Below, piece by piece: positions 24,687 through 34,263 of a DNA stretch of 43,653 nt (the stretch's first letter is position 1; every line of letters starts with the position of its first letter). Origin of the DNA: Acidobacteriaceae bacterium (GTDB lineage: Bacteria > Acidobacteriota > Terriglobia > Terriglobales > Acidobacteriaceae); the NCBI GenBank assembly GCA_027306695.1, contig DAHUZH010000015.1, positions 1-43,653 on the forward strand, read 5' to 3'. The position numbers and the translations under genes were made by a program. Below the pieces are notes generated by a model that saw only the letters and a list, made by a program, of their open reading frames with translations, was not told the origin of the DNA and did no database searches.

Positions 24687-26540
24687 ATGAAGCTCCTCTT
24701 GCGGCTTGCGGCGTACGTGCGCCCATATTCCCTGCAGGCGCTGGCCTCCGTGCTGTTGATGGCTGTAGTCGGCCTGCTGGACGCCTTTCGCGTGCTGCTG
24801 ATTAAGCCGATTTTCGACCAGGTATTGAAACCCGCCGATACCACCCGACATCTTCAGCTCTTCAGCTTTACGGCCCGCCAGTTTCATGTGCAGTTAAACC
24901 TGGAGCAACTTGTCCCCAGCCATTTCCAGAATGTCTGGACGATGGTCGCATTCGCGCTGGTGGCCTCGACCGTCATCAAAAGCCTTTGCGATTATCTGGG
25001 TACATATCTGTCGAACTTCGCCGGATATGGAATGATTACCGATCTGCGGAACGATTTATATGAGAGCATTCTGCGGCGGTCGGTCTCTTTCTTCCAGAAG
25101 CACTCGACAGGCACGATCCTTTCGACGCTGATCAACGACGTGGAGCGGGTGCAGTTCGCCATGTCCACGGTGATGTCGGACTTTTTGCAGCAATTCTTCA
25201 CCTTCCTGTTCCTTATCGGAGTGGTCATCGTTTATGGCGGCAAACTGGCCTGGGTGCTGCTGCTGTTCGTTCCCGTGGTCATCTCTTCGGCGCGGCGCAT
25301 CGGGCGACGAGTGCGCACCACCACGCGCACCGGGCAGGACAAGCTGGCGGAGATACAGAACATCCTGCACGAAACAGTGACGGGCAACCGCATCGTCAAG
25401 GCGTTCAGTATGGAGTTGTGGGAGCTGACCCGCTTCCGCGACGCGGCCCGGCGGCTGTTCCGCGCCAACCTGCGCTCGGTGCGAGCGCAGGCGATCAGTT
25501 CGCCGCTGATGGACGCGATCGGTGCAGTCGCCGTCGCGCTGCTGCTATTGCTGGGACGCATACGAATTCAGCAGCACGCCATGACCGAAGGCGCATTCAT
25601 CGCCTTTATTATTGCGGTCTTCAAACTCTACGATCCGGTGCGGAAATTCGCGCTCTTCTACAACAGCTTTCAGCAGGCCCTGGGCGCGTCGTCCTCGATT
25701 TTCAACTTTATGGACGCGCAGGATGACGTGCAGGAAAAGCCGCACGCCATCGAACTGAAGGCATTCCACAATACTTTCTGCTTCCACAAGGTCGGCTTTT
25801 TCTATGACGACGAAGAAGGCCACAAGCAGGTGCTGCGCGATATCGACCTGACCGTGCGGCGCGGAGAGGTGATGGCCTTCGTGGGACCGAGCGGCGCGGG
25901 TAAAACAACGCTGGTCAACCTGATTCCGCGCTTTTTCGACGTCACCAGCGGGCAGATCACCATCGACGGTCATGACCTGCGCGATGTTAGCCTGCACTCC
26001 CTGCGGACACAGATTGCCAAGGTGACTCAGGAGACCATCCTGTTCAACGACACGGTGCGCAACAACATTGCATACGGACAGCCGGATGTGCCGAAGCAGC
26101 GCATTATCGATGCGGCCAAGACAGCGCTGGCGCATGAATTCATTCAGCAGATGCCGGAAGGCTACGACACCATCATCGGCGAGAAAGGTTTCCGCATGTC
26201 TGGCGGCGAGCGCCAGCGGCTGGCGATTGCGCGCGCATTGCTGAAAAATGCGCCGATTTTGATTCTCGACGAAGCCACGTCGGCGCTCGACGCGCAGAGC
26301 GAATCGCTGGTGCAGGCTGCCTTGGCGAACCTGATCCAGGGCCGCACCGTCTTCGTGATTGCCCATCGGCTCTCCACAGTGCGCCGCGCCAACCGGATCG
26401 CGGTCATCGAAGAAGGCCGCATTACCGCCATTGGCAGCTATGAAGAACTACTGAACGGTTCGCCGACGTTTCAGCGATTGCACCAGTTGCAGTTCTTCGA
26501 TATCTCCGAGGCCGCCGTCGCGGCGCGCAACCACCTATGA
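24687..26540 (+). CDS. msbA: Lipid A export ABC transporter MsbA-like
   Basis: Half-transporter of 617 residues that flips lipid A-core across the inner membrane or exports a related lipid. Six membrane helices (about 1-315) precede the ATPase domain: Walker A GPSGAGKTT (about 398-406), Q-loop VTQETILFND, signature MSGGERQRLAIARA (about 503), Walker B ILILDEATSALD (about 523) and switch His in IAHRLST (about 558). The ATG at 24687 follows CGGAGG. It overlaps the next gene yicC by four bases (ATGA), so the two are translationally coupled. MsbA versus a generic exporter is inferred from family resemblance and from Lpt genes elsewhere in the window. Confidence 0.83.
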   Translation: MKLLLRLAAYVRPYSLQALASVLLMAVVGLLDAFRVLLIKPIFDQVLKPADTTRHLQLFSFTARQFHVQLNLEQLVPSHFQNVWTMVAFALVASTVIKSLCDYLGTYLSNFAGYGMITDLRNDLYESILRRSVSFFQKHSTGTILSTLINDVERVQFAMSTVMSDFLQQFFTFLFLIGVVIVYGGKLAWVLLLFVPVVISSARRIGRRVRTTTRTGQDKLAEIQNILHETVTGNRIVKAFSMELWELTRFRDAARRLFRANLRSVRAQAISSPLMDAIGAVAVALLLLLGRIRIQQHAMTEGAFIAFIIAVFKLYDPVRKFALFYNSFQQALGASSSIFNFMDAQDDVQEKPHAIELKAFHNTFCFHKVGFFYDDEEGHKQVLRDIDLTVRRGEVMAFVGPSGAGKTTLVNLIPRFFDVTSGQITIDGHDLRDVSLHSLRTQIAKVTQETILFNDTVRNNIAYGQPDVPKQRIIDAAKTALAHEFIQQMPEGYDTIIGEKGFRMSGGERQRLAIARALLKNAPILILDEATSALDAQSESLVQAALANLIQGRTVFVIAHRLSTVRRANRIAVIEEGRITAIGSYEELLNGSPTFQRLHQLQFFDISEAAVAARNHL

Positions 26541-27502
26541 GCCACGACCCCAATTCACCCACGACCCCACCGCCCACGCCAGCATCCGCTACATCTGCGC
26601 CGATCCGCTCCATGACCGGGTTTGCCCGGTTGGCCGGCGCGACCGCCGACAACACCGCATTTGTGTTGAGTCTGAAGAGCGTGAACCACCGCTATCTCGA
26701 TTTGCAGTTCCATCTGCCGGGCGGCATGGATGCGCTGGAAATGGAATGGCGAAAGATATTGAAGCAGCACCTGGTGCGCGGGCATGTCGATGTGCGTTTG
26801 TCTTTCCATCGGGCGAATGAGGAGACGGGTGCACAATACAATCCCGCAGTCATCCGCACCTATCTGGAGTCATTTCGCGCGGCCGCCGCCGAACACGACT
26901 TGCCCGGTGGGCCGGACCTCAACGTGGCCTTCCGCCTGCCCGGCGCGTGGACGATGGAAAACAACCGCTCCGAAGAGGACCTGTCCGGCATCGAAACCGC
27001 CGCTGCTTCCTTAATGCTCCCGGCCATCGAAAGCCTGAACGCCATGCGCACGCAGGAGGGCAAAGCGCTCGCCGAAGAGTTGCGGCTGACCATGACAAGG
27101 TTGCAGGCGCAGGTGGACGAACTGTCCTCGCTGCGCATGGATATGCAGCAGGCGCAGACGGAGCGGCTCGATCAGAAGATGCGGGAGATGCTCGGCGAAG
27201 GGTTTGCAATGGACCGCGACCGCATCCTGCAGGAGGCCGCGCTGCTGGCTGAACGCAGCGACGTGGAAGAGGAGATGGCGAGAATGCGCGCGCATATCGA
27301 GCATTTCCTGGACTTGCTGCGGCAAGGCGGGGAGTTGGGCAAGAAGCTGGATTTTCTGTTGCAGGAAATGACCCGCGAGGCCAACACCACGCTTTCCAAA
27401 ACCGGCGGCATCGCCAACCGCACCCTTCGCATCACCGAATTGGGCCTGGCCATGAAGTCGGAAATTGAAAAGGCGCGCGAGCAAGTCCAGAACATCGAGT
27501 AA
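26537..27502 (+). CDS. yicC: YicC-family endoribonuclease
   Basis: 321 residues. After a Pro/Thr-rich N-terminal extension of about 24 residues come the YicC motifs: IRSMTGFARL, LSLKSVNHRYLDLQFHLPG, WRKILKQHLVRGHVDV, and the C-terminal DUF1732 domain with EEEMARMRAHIEHFLDLLRQ, GGELGKKLDFLLQEMTREAN and the ending KSEIEKAREQVQNIE. YicC proteins are RNases implicated in small-RNA and mRNA turnover. Its gene starts within the end of msbA (ATGA overlap) and precedes gmk by 45 bases; the yicC-gmk pairing is common in bacteria. Confidence 0.93.
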   Translation: MSHDPNSPTTPPPTPASATSAPIRSMTGFARLAGATADNTAFVLSLKSVNHRYLDLQFHLPGGMDALEMEWRKILKQHLVRGHVDVRLSFHRANEETGAQYNPAVIRTYLESFRAAAAEHDLPGGPDLNVAFRLPGAWTMENNRSEEDLSGIETAAASLMLPAIESLNAMRTQEGKALAEELRLTMTRLQAQVDELSSLRMDMQQAQTERLDQKMREMLGEGFAMDRDRILQEAALLAERSDVEEEMARMRAHIEHFLDLLRQGGELGKKLDFLLQEMTREANTTLSKTGGIANRTLRITELGLAMKSEIEKAREQVQNIE

Positions 27503-27547
27503 TCTACTGACAACTACATCCTTTTGCATTTCAGGAGATTCCTGCAA

Positions 27548-28243
27548 GTGGCGGGACTTTTATTTATTCTTTCCGCGCCGTCGGGATCGGGAAAATCCAC
27601 CCTTGTGAGTCAGCTCCGCTCCATGGTGCAGGACCTCGACTTTTCCGTTTCCTGGACGACGCGTGCGCCGCGCGGCTCCGAGCAGGAAGGCCGCGAGTAT
27701 CACTTCACCTCGCGCGCAGATTTTGAGCGCATGATTGCAGCCGATGAATTTCTGGAGCATGCCGACGTCTTTGGCAACCACTACGGAACCGCGCGGGCAA
27801 GCCTGACGATGGCCGCCGCGCACAAACGCGACCTGCTGCTCGATATCGACGTGCAAGGTGCGGCGCAGGTGCGGCGCAACATGCCGGAGGCCATCAGTAT
27901 TTTTATTCTTCCGCCCAACCCGGAGGTGCTCGCCATGCGGCTGATGAACCGCAGCCGTGCCGAGGGAGGGGTTGCGGATTCCGTGGTGAAGAAACGCCTT
28001 GCCATGGCCCGCCAGGAGATTGAAAATTATCACGAATATCGCTACGTTCTGGTGAACGATATTTTAGAAAAGGCCGTGGAAGAATTGACAGCGATCGTCG
28101 TCGCGGAGCGCGGCAAGACTCAGAAGGAATCGACGGTAGATGCTGAACTGCTGCGTTCCAGAGCGCTCGCGAAACAATGCCTGCTGGAAAATTCCACTGA
28201 GCGTTTGCGGCCGGTGCTGGCGTCGTTCGGATTATCCATGTAA
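27548..28243 (+). CDS. gmk: Guanylate kinase
   Basis: Phosphorylates GMP to GDP. 231 residues. Motifs: P-loop SAPSGSGKSTL (about 9-19), the GMP-binding TTRAPRGSEQEGREYHFTSR, FLEHADVFGNHYGTARAS, LLLDIDVQGAAQVRRNMPEA, IFILPPNPEVLAMRLMNRSR and ENYHEYRYVLVNDI. The GTG at 27548 has AGGAG nine bases before it and starts immediately before the strand leading to the P-loop; a TTG at 27524 is less likely. The C-terminal 30 residues after the core are an extension. It lies directly before rpoZ, the order seen in many bacteria. Confidence 0.95.
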   Translation: MAGLLFILSAPSGSGKSTLVSQLRSMVQDLDFSVSWTTRAPRGSEQEGREYHFTSRADFERMIAADEFLEHADVFGNHYGTARASLTMAAAHKRDLLLDIDVQGAAQVRRNMPEAISIFILPPNPEVLAMRLMNRSRAEGGVADSVVKKRLAMARQEIENYHEYRYVLVNDILEKAVEELTAIVVAERGKTQKESTVDAELLRSRALAKQCLLENSTERLRPVLASFGLSM

Positions 28244-28305
28244 GCTGGGGCTACTCCATCTCACCAGATTTCCCAGTTGCTGTACCCGTACCAGGAGGCC
28301 GTATC

Positions 28306-28539
28306 ATGGAAGAACTTGCCGTCAGAGAAAGCAAATACCGCGCCGTCCACGTAGCCGCGCGCCGCGCTCGCCAGTTGCAATCTGGATCGAGTCCCATGGT
28401 TCCCACCCGCTCCACCAAAGCCGTCCGCATCGCGCAGGATGAAGTGGAGGCGGGCCTGGTCGACTACATTGTTCCCGAAGGACCGTCTCGTAAGGAACTG
28501 GGACTGCCCACAGGCTACACCCCGATTTTGCACACGTAA
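28306..28539 (+). CDS. rpoZ: RNA polymerase omega subunit
   Basis: 77 residues, matching the small omega subunit that helps beta' fold and assemble. The segment SKYRAVHVAARRARQLQSG aligns with the conserved helices of omega (normally RF.LV..A..RARQL..G), followed by TRSTKAVRIAQDEVEAGLVD. AGGAGG lies six bases before the ATG. The preceding gene is gmk and the following one coaBC, the classic gmk-rpoZ-coaBC order, which supports the call for such a short protein. Confidence 0.88.
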   Translation: MEELAVRESKYRAVHVAARRARQLQSGSSPMVPTRSTKAVRIAQDEVEAGLVDYIVPEGPSRKELGLPTGYTPILHT

Positions 28540-28580
28540 GCAATAGCCGAGCGCCTCTCGCTGGAGCGTACAATCGAGGC

Positions 28581-29825
28581 ATGAAAGTCACGGTTGGCGT
28601 CTCCGGAGGGATTGCCGCCTACAAGGCGGCGGAGCTTGTACGCGCGCTGCAACAACAGGCGCTGGATGTGCATGTCGTGATGACGGCGGGAGCGCAGCGG
28701 TTCATTACGCCGCTGACATTTGCCGCACTCACAGGCCATCGTGTCATCATTGGGCTATGGGACAGCGACGGCGAGGTCCCAAACGCAAACTCCGCCATTG
28801 AACACATCTCCGAAGCACAATCAACGCAAACACTTGTAATTGCACCCACCACTGCGGACATTCTTGCCCGGCTGGCGCATGGCCTGGCCGACGATTTTCT
28901 CACTACTATGGCCCTGGCCACTCCAGCGCCTCTGGTGCTCGCGCCTGCCATGAACGTGCAGATGTGGGAGCACCCGGCCACGCAGGCCAACCTTGCCACC
29001 TTGCAGCAGCGTGGCGCACGCATTGTCGTGCCGGACAGCGGCTATCTTGCCTGTGGCATGCTGGGAGACGGGCGGCTGGCAAAGATCGAGTCCATCGTGG
29101 CCGCCGTTCTAAACGTGCTGCATCGCCGCCACGACCTGGCCAATGAGACCGTGTTGGTGACGGCGGGCGGCACGCGCGAACCGCTCGATCCAGTGCGTTT
29201 CCTGGGCAATCGTTCCAGCGGCAAGATGGGCTACGCGCTGGCCGAGGCTGCGCAGGCGCGGGGTGCTCGCGTCATTTTAATCAGCGCGCCGACGCGCCTG
29301 AACCCACCTGCCGGTTGCGAGTTTGTACCCGTCACCACGACCCAGGAAATGCGCCAGGCGGTGCTGAAACAACTGCCGCAATCCACACTGGTCATCAAGG
29401 CCGCCGCTGTGGCGGACTATCGCCCGCGCGTGCAAGCGGAACAAAAGATCAAGCGCACCGGCCCCATCACCATCGAGTTGGAACCGACTGAAGACATTCT
29501 GGCCGAGGTGGTGCGCGCACGTAAAACCGGCACGTTAGTGATTGGATTTGCCGCAGAAACAGAACGGCCGCTGGAGCATGCGCGCGGCAAGCTGGCCCGC
29601 AAAGGCGCGGACGCAATTGTGCTGAACGATGTGGCGCGCCCGGAGATTGGGTTCGACTCCGACCGCAACGCGGCGACATTTCTTACCGCTACCACTTCCA
29701 TTGACCTGCCGGAGATGCCCAAGCGCGCCCTGGCGGACCGTATTCTGGATGAGGTTCTGGTGCTGCGCCGTCCGCGTCTGGTCGTTGCCGAACTGGATGC
29801 CGTTTCTTCCCGAGCAACTCGCTAG
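28581..29825 (+). CDS. coaBC: Bifunctional phosphopantothenoylcysteine decarboxylase/synthetase
   Basis: Two steps of coenzyme A synthesis: CTP-dependent coupling of 4'-phosphopantothenate to cysteine, then FMN-dependent decarboxylation. 414 residues. The N-terminal CoaC flavoprotein part has VGVSGGIAAYKAAELVR, the catalytic His in AIEHISEAQ (His75), PAMNVQMWEHPA, and the catalytic Cys158 in YLACGMLGDGRL. The C-terminal CoaB part starts near 190 (VLVTAGGTREPLDPVRFLGN, then RSSGKMGYALAEAA) and has KAAAVADYRP and IGFAAETE. Length is usual. It lies 41 bases after rpoZ and 23 before the glycosylase gene, so the run is likely one transcript. Confidence 0.95.
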   Translation: MKVTVGVSGGIAAYKAAELVRALQQQALDVHVVMTAGAQRFITPLTFAALTGHRVIIGLWDSDGEVPNANSAIEHISEAQSTQTLVIAPTTADILARLAHGLADDFLTTMALATPAPLVLAPAMNVQMWEHPATQANLATLQQRGARIVVPDSGYLACGMLGDGRLAKIESIVAAVLNVLHRRHDLANETVLVTAGGTREPLDPVRFLGNRSSGKMGYALAEAAQARGARVILISAPTRLNPPAGCEFVPVTTTQEMRQAVLKQLPQSTLVIKAAAVADYRPRVQAEQKIKRTGPITIELEPTEDILAEVVRARKTGTLVIGFAAETERPLEHARGKLARKGADAIVLNDVARPEIGFDSDRNAATFLTATTSIDLPEMPKRALADRILDEVLVLRRPRLVVAELDAVSSRATR

Positions 29826-29848
29826 CTTTTTCTACAGACTCGCTATTC

Positions 29849-30724
29849 ATGACACCTCTGCCTCCAGAACAACGCCAGCAACTCGCTACCCTGCTCGCCT
29901 ATTGCCGTGAGATGGGCGGAATCGATTTTTATCGCAGTGAGAAGGACCTTGCAGAAATGGCCGCCGATCCAGTCCCTGCGCAAACGGCTGCCGAAGCATC
30001 GCAAGTCACAATCCGCTCCGCACCCAGCACCCCACTGAACCCTGCTTCCCCTGAGACAGACCCCACTATGCCGCCACGCAAACCTAATCTTCTTACGCCG
30101 CCTCCCATCATCGATTTTTCCTCGTCCGCCATTGCTCCACAGGAGCGCGCCGCGGCCTTGCAAACGATTCGCCAGGAAATCGGCGACTGCACCCGCTGCC
30201 AGCTCGCGTTTGAAGGGCGGCACAAGATCGTCTTTGGCGACGGCGATCCCAATGCGGAACTGTTGTTCGTCGGCGAAGGTCCGGGCGCGGATGAAGATGA
30301 GCAGGGTGTCCCTTTTGTGGGGCGCGCCGGGCAACTGCTGAATAACATGATTGCCGCCATGGGCCTGGGCCGGGAGCGCGTCTACATTGCCAACATCGTG
30401 AAATGCCGTCCGCCGAAAAATCGCGTGCCGGAACCGGACGAAGCGCTGACCTGCACCCAGTTTCTCTTTCAGCAGATCGGCGTGGTGCGTCCCAAATTGA
30501 TCGTTGCGCTGGGTGCGACCGCGGCCACGTACATGCTGGGATCGAAGGCTTCTCTCTCCGTACTGCGCGGCAAGGTGCAGGATTGCATGGGCACGAAGCT
30601 GATCGTCACTTACCATCCCGCCTATTTATTGCGCGATCCGCGCCAGAAGGCGGAGGCATGGAAGGACCTGCAACTGGCCATGCAGTTTCTCAATCTCACG
30701 CCGCCGAAGCGCGCTGGAAGCTGA
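29849..30724 (+). CDS. Family 4 uracil-DNA glycosylase (iron-sulfur)
   Basis: Removes uracil from DNA. 291 residues, of which about 100 form a poorly conserved N-terminal extension. The core has the cluster-binding Cys pair in CTRC (residues 114 and 117), FGDGDPNAELLFVGEGPGAD with the active-site segment EDEQGVPFVGRAGQLLNN, NIVKCRPPKNRVPEPDE and a further Cys in EALTCTQFLF, completing four Cys ligands, and TYHPAYLLR near the end with the catalytic-loop His. This is the thermostable/family 4 type. It follows coaBC after 23 bases. The dCTP deaminase elsewhere in the window makes dUTP, the source of misincorporated uracil, but the genes are not adjacent. Confidence 0.92.
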   Translation: MTPLPPEQRQQLATLLAYCREMGGIDFYRSEKDLAEMAADPVPAQTAAEASQVTIRSAPSTPLNPASPETDPTMPPRKPNLLTPPPIIDFSSSAIAPQERAAALQTIRQEIGDCTRCQLAFEGRHKIVFGDGDPNAELLFVGEGPGADEDEQGVPFVGRAGQLLNNMIAAMGLGRERVYIANIVKCRPPKNRVPEPDEALTCTQFLFQQIGVVRPKLIVALGATAATYMLGSKASLSVLRGKVQDCMGTKLIVTYHPAYLLRDPRQKAEAWKDLQLAMQFLNLTPPKRAGS

Positions 30725-30783
30725 TCTACTTTTTGTCCGATACAGCATCTTAAAAATAAATATTGGTTTTAGGGAGAAATGAA

Positions 30784-31464
30784 ATGCCGCAGCATACACA
30801 ATTACAAGCCGCAGATGGTCATAAATTCGACGCCTACATTGCCCAACCAACCGGCGAGCCGAAAGCGGGCATCGTCGTCATCCAGGAAATCTTCGGTGTC
30901 AACGCGCATATCCGCTCCGTCGCCGACAGATTCGCCCAGGCTGGCTATCTAACGATTGCGCCGGCACTCTTTGACCGCGCCGAACGTGATGTCGAACTGG
31001 ATTACTCCCCGGAAGGAGGTCAAAAGGGCATGCAGATCGTGCAACGTATCCCGCTCGATCGGACCATCTCCGACATCGCGGCGGCGATTGAATATCTTCG
31101 CGAGCACGGCGCGCGCAAGGTGGGTGTGGTGGGCTACTGCTGGGGCGGTACGCTGGCCTGGGTCAGCAACACGCGCCTTCATCCCGACGCTACAGTTTCT
31201 TACTATGGCGGCGGGATTCAACACCATATCCATGAGAAAGCCACCTGCCCGGCGATCTTTCACTTCGGCCTGCTGGACAAACATATTCCACAAACGGTTG
31301 TGGAGCAGGTGCGCCACGAGTATCCGGGATTTGCTGTTTTTACATACGAAGCCGACCACGGCTTCAACTGCGATGCGCGAGCCAGCTATAACGAAGCCGC
31401 CGCCAAGCTGGCCCGACAGCGCACACTGGCCCATTTCGACGAGTATCTGGTGGGCGCGCATTAA
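30784..31464 (+). CDS. Dienelactone hydrolase family protein
   Basis: 226-residue alpha/beta hydrolase. The catalytic triad is visible: Cys119 in GYCWGG, Asp165 in LLDKHIP and His192 in ADHGF. The lead-in KAGIVVIQEIFGVNAHIRSV carries the conserved Glu of the family. Carboxymethylenebutenolidase (clc pathway) activity is one possibility; many homologues act on other esters. Start ATG at 30784 has AGGGAG eight bases upstream; a TTG at 30763 is discounted. The 59 bases before it are AT-rich (AAAAATAAATATTGG) and may hold its own promoter, separating it from the coaBC run. Confidence 0.92.
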   Translation: MPQHTQLQAADGHKFDAYIAQPTGEPKAGIVVIQEIFGVNAHIRSVADRFAQAGYLTIAPALFDRAERDVELDYSPEGGQKGMQIVQRIPLDRTISDIAAAIEYLREHGARKVGVVGYCWGGTLAWVSNTRLHPDATVSYYGGGIQHHIHEKATCPAIFHFGLLDKHIPQTVVEQVRHEYPGFAVFTYEADHGFNCDARASYNEAAAKLARQRTLAHFDEYLVGAH

Positions 31465-31504
31465 ACGCGGGTTCTGGCTCAATTGATCCCCTCATAAATG
31501 CGTG

Positions 31505-31609
31505 TTGTCGTCCTGAGCGAAATGAAATAGAGCGAAGGACCTTGCGTTTTCCCGCCAACCGCAAGATCCTTCGGTCGCGTCGCCGCGGCGACCGACCTCA
31601 GGATGACAA
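31505..31609. repeat. Dispersed intergenic palindromic repeat, copy 4 (type B)
   Basis: TTGTCGTCCTGA at the left and TCAGGATGACAA at the right are inverted copies with one mismatch. Inner arms GAAGGACCTTGCG and CGCAAGATCCTTCGG fold together. It lies 40 bases after the hydrolase stop codon and about 110 bases before priA, so it may end the hydrolase transcript. The remaining 31610-31720 shows no gene. Confidence 0.75.
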
Positions 31610-31720
31610 ACCTATTCACTTCGGAAGATGTCAACAGAGTTGGCGGCTCTCCTATCGGAGATCGAGTTCAGGTTTAATCCCGGTTGTGCGATTTCCGCTT
31701 CATCGTGATAAAGATTTTCT

Positions 31721-34192
31721 ATGGCGCTCTACTGTGACGTCGCACTGCCCGTGCCGGTGGACCGCACCTTTACTTATTCCATTGAGGGCATAGCTCCGGT
31801 CGCAGGAGGGCGCGTCCTCGTTCCCTTTCGCCGCGAGCAAATGCAGGGCGTCGTCGTCGCGCTGCATGACCGCGCCCCTGAAGCGGAAACCCGCGCCATC
31901 TTGCGCGTGCTCGATCAGGAGCCGGTGCTTTCCGCCGAACTGCTGGAACTGGGAACATGGATCGCAGGCTACTACCTGGCTCCGCTGGGCGAAGTGCTGC
32001 GCACCATGCTGCCGCTGGCATCGGAGGTCCGCCGCGAGACGGTGTATCGCATCACCGAACGCGGCAGCGCGGCGTTGACCACACCAAAGCAGCGGACGCT
32101 GGAAGAAGATTCAGCCGACGATCTCGATCATGCGGTACTCTCCTTTCTTGCCGAGCATGGCCACGCGCGGGCGGCCACGCTGCGAACAAAAACATCCGTC
32201 ACGGCTTCGATGCTGCAACATCTCATTTCCAAACGCTGGGTGGAACGCGAATCGACGGCCACGCCGCAGGAACCCCGCAGCAGTGTTCGCATGGCAGTGT
32301 TGGTCCCCGAAGCGCGCCTGCCAAAGTTGAACGACAATCAGCAATTGTTGCTTGCGGAACTGGCCAGCGCGGGCGGTCGTCTGCCCGTGAGCGCTATCCG
32401 CCAGCTTTCACTGCCCTCGTCTACTCTTGGCACTTTGGTGCGGCGTGAACTGGTGCGCATCGAAGACGTTCCAACGGATGGAATCTTCGACGCCTTTGAT
32501 CTGCCACAGGACTTGCCCTCGTCCTCCGTGCCGGTGGAAGCGATGATGAACGATGCACAGCGCGAAACGATGTTGCAGATCGCCGCCAGCGTCCATGCCA
32601 GGAAGTTCCAACCGTTTCTGCTGCATGGTGTCACCGGTTCGGGCAAAACCGCGGTTTACATCGCGGCCATGCGGCGCGCGCTGGATGCAGGGTTGTCCAG
32701 TCTGCTACTGGTTCCTGAGATTGGCCTGACCCCGGCGATGGTGGCGCAACTGCGGGCGAGTTTTGGCGATCAGGTTGCGCTGCTTCATTCCGCGCTGACC
32801 GCCAAGGACCGCACCGCGCAGTGGCACAGGATTCGCCGCGGCGAAGCGCATGTGGTCGTCGGCACGCGCTCGGCGGTGTTCGCGCCCATCGCCGGTCTGG
32901 CGCTCATCGTCGTGGATGAAGAGCACGATACTTCTTACAAGCAGGCGGACCTGCCTCGCTATCATGCGCGCGACGTGGCTGTGATGCGCGCGAAACTCTC
33001 AGGCGCGACCATTGTGCTGGGCTCGGCCACGCCTTCGCTGGAGTCATGGGCAAACGCGCAGCGCGGCAAGTACACGCTGCTCACGATCAAGGAGCGGGTG
33101 GGCCGCAGGCCATTGCCGGAGGTGGCGCTCATCGATATGCGGCGGGAATTTACCGAGACCGGGCAGGACCATTTGTTGTCTCGCGCGCTGACGGAGGAGA
33201 TTGAAGCAACACTCGGGCGCGGCGAACAGGCCATGCTGCTATTGAACCGGCGCGGTTATTCCTTTGTGGTGATGTGTCGCGCCTGCGGCGAAAAACTGGA
33301 GTGCGAAAACTGCGCCATCGCGCTGACGCACCATAAAAGCGCGGCGGAAAACGATCTGCGTGCTACCGCCGATGCGCGCATGGAATGCCATTACTGCGGC
33401 TTTCGCCGCACCGTTCCCAAACACTGCCCGAAATGCGAGAGCGAACATCTTTTCTTTTTTGGCGTCGGCTCACAGCAGGGCGAAGAGCGTCTCCAGGAGA
33501 TGTTTCCCCACGCGCGCATCGCCCGGATGGACCGCGACACCATGCGCAACCATCGCGACTATGAGCGCATTCTCGCCCGCCTGCACAGTGGCGAGGTGAA
33601 CCTGCTGGTGGGCACGCAGATGATCGCCAAGGGACACGATATTCACGGCGTCACGCTGGTCGGCGTCATCGGAGTGGACCACGCGCTGAGTCTTCCGGAT
33701 TTTCGCTCCGCCGAACGTGTCTTCCAGTTGTTGACGCAGGTGGCGGGCCGCGCCGGACGCGGAGAGCTGCCGGGCCGCGTGCTGGTACAGACGCATCACC
33801 TGGACCATTACGCGATCAAATTTGCCGCGCAGCATAACTACGAGGGATTCGCCGAACAGGAATTACGCTATCGTCGGCTGTTGCATTATCCTCCCGCCGC
33901 CGTGTTGACGAATGTGCTGATTGAGCATAGCGACCTTGCCCAGGCGACTCGCTGGGCCACGCAGATCGGCCAGTGGTTCCAGCATCAAACCCTGCCGGGC
34001 GTCCGCGTACTGGGGCCGGCGGTTGCGCCGATTGCGCGCATCAAGCGTATCTATCGTTTTCATTTGATTTTGAAAGCGGGCAGTCGGAAACATTTGGCAA
34101 CGGCGGTCCGGCAGATGCTCGCATTTGCCGATTCAAAGGAGATTCCACGCCGCCATCTCACCATCGATGTGGATGCCGTCCAGTTGATGTAA
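31721..34192 (+). CDS. priA: Replication restart helicase PriA
   Basis: 3'-5' DNA helicase that reloads the replisome at stalled forks. 823 residues. N-terminal 3' DNA-binding domain (VALPVPVDRTFTYSI), then helicase core with Walker A GVTGSGKTAVY (about 303), LVPEIGLTP, DEEHDTSYKQ (about 399) and GSATPSLES. The zinc-binding region (about 520-577) has the pairs CRACG, CENC, CHYCG and CPKC, eight Cys for two zinc ions; between the second and third pair is an insert relative to the usual spacing. Late motifs GTQMIAKGHDI and QVAGRAGRGELPG complete it. Its 3' end converges on rapZ. Confidence 0.96.
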   Translation: MALYCDVALPVPVDRTFTYSIEGIAPVAGGRVLVPFRREQMQGVVVALHDRAPEAETRAILRVLDQEPVLSAELLELGTWIAGYYLAPLGEVLRTMLPLASEVRRETVYRITERGSAALTTPKQRTLEEDSADDLDHAVLSFLAEHGHARAATLRTKTSVTASMLQHLISKRWVERESTATPQEPRSSVRMAVLVPEARLPKLNDNQQLLLAELASAGGRLPVSAIRQLSLPSSTLGTLVRRELVRIEDVPTDGIFDAFDLPQDLPSSSVPVEAMMNDAQRETMLQIAASVHARKFQPFLLHGVTGSGKTAVYIAAMRRALDAGLSSLLLVPEIGLTPAMVAQLRASFGDQVALLHSALTAKDRTAQWHRIRRGEAHVVVGTRSAVFAPIAGLALIVVDEEHDTSYKQADLPRYHARDVAVMRAKLSGATIVLGSATPSLESWANAQRGKYTLLTIKERVGRRPLPEVALIDMRREFTETGQDHLLSRALTEEIEATLGRGEQAMLLLNRRGYSFVVMCRACGEKLECENCAIALTHHKSAAENDLRATADARMECHYCGFRRTVPKHCPKCESEHLFFFGVGSQQGEERLQEMFPHARIARMDRDTMRNHRDYERILARLHSGEVNLLVGTQMIAKGHDIHGVTLVGVIGVDHALSLPDFRSAERVFQLLTQVAGRAGRGELPGRVLVQTHHLDHYAIKFAAQHNYEGFAEQELRYRRLLHYPPAAVLTNVLIEHSDLAQATRWATQIGQWFQHQTLPGVRVLGPAVAPIARIKRIYRFHLILKAGSRKHLATAVRQMLAFADSKEIPRRHLTIDVDAVQLM

Positions 34193-34201
34193 TTGCTGAA
34201 A

Positions 34202-34231
34202 TGCAGGTCCCTCCGCTTCGGTCGGGATGAC
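34202..34231. repeat. Short repeat related to the dispersed palindromes
   Basis: GCAGGTCCCTCCGC followed by TTCGGTCGGGATGACA forms a compact hairpin-like unit between the converging priA and rapZ stop codons. The same sequence, interrupted, occurs at 18697-18752. Confidence 0.55.
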
Positions 34232-34263
34232 AGCTTTGTGCACTGAATGAACGACTCAGTCTT

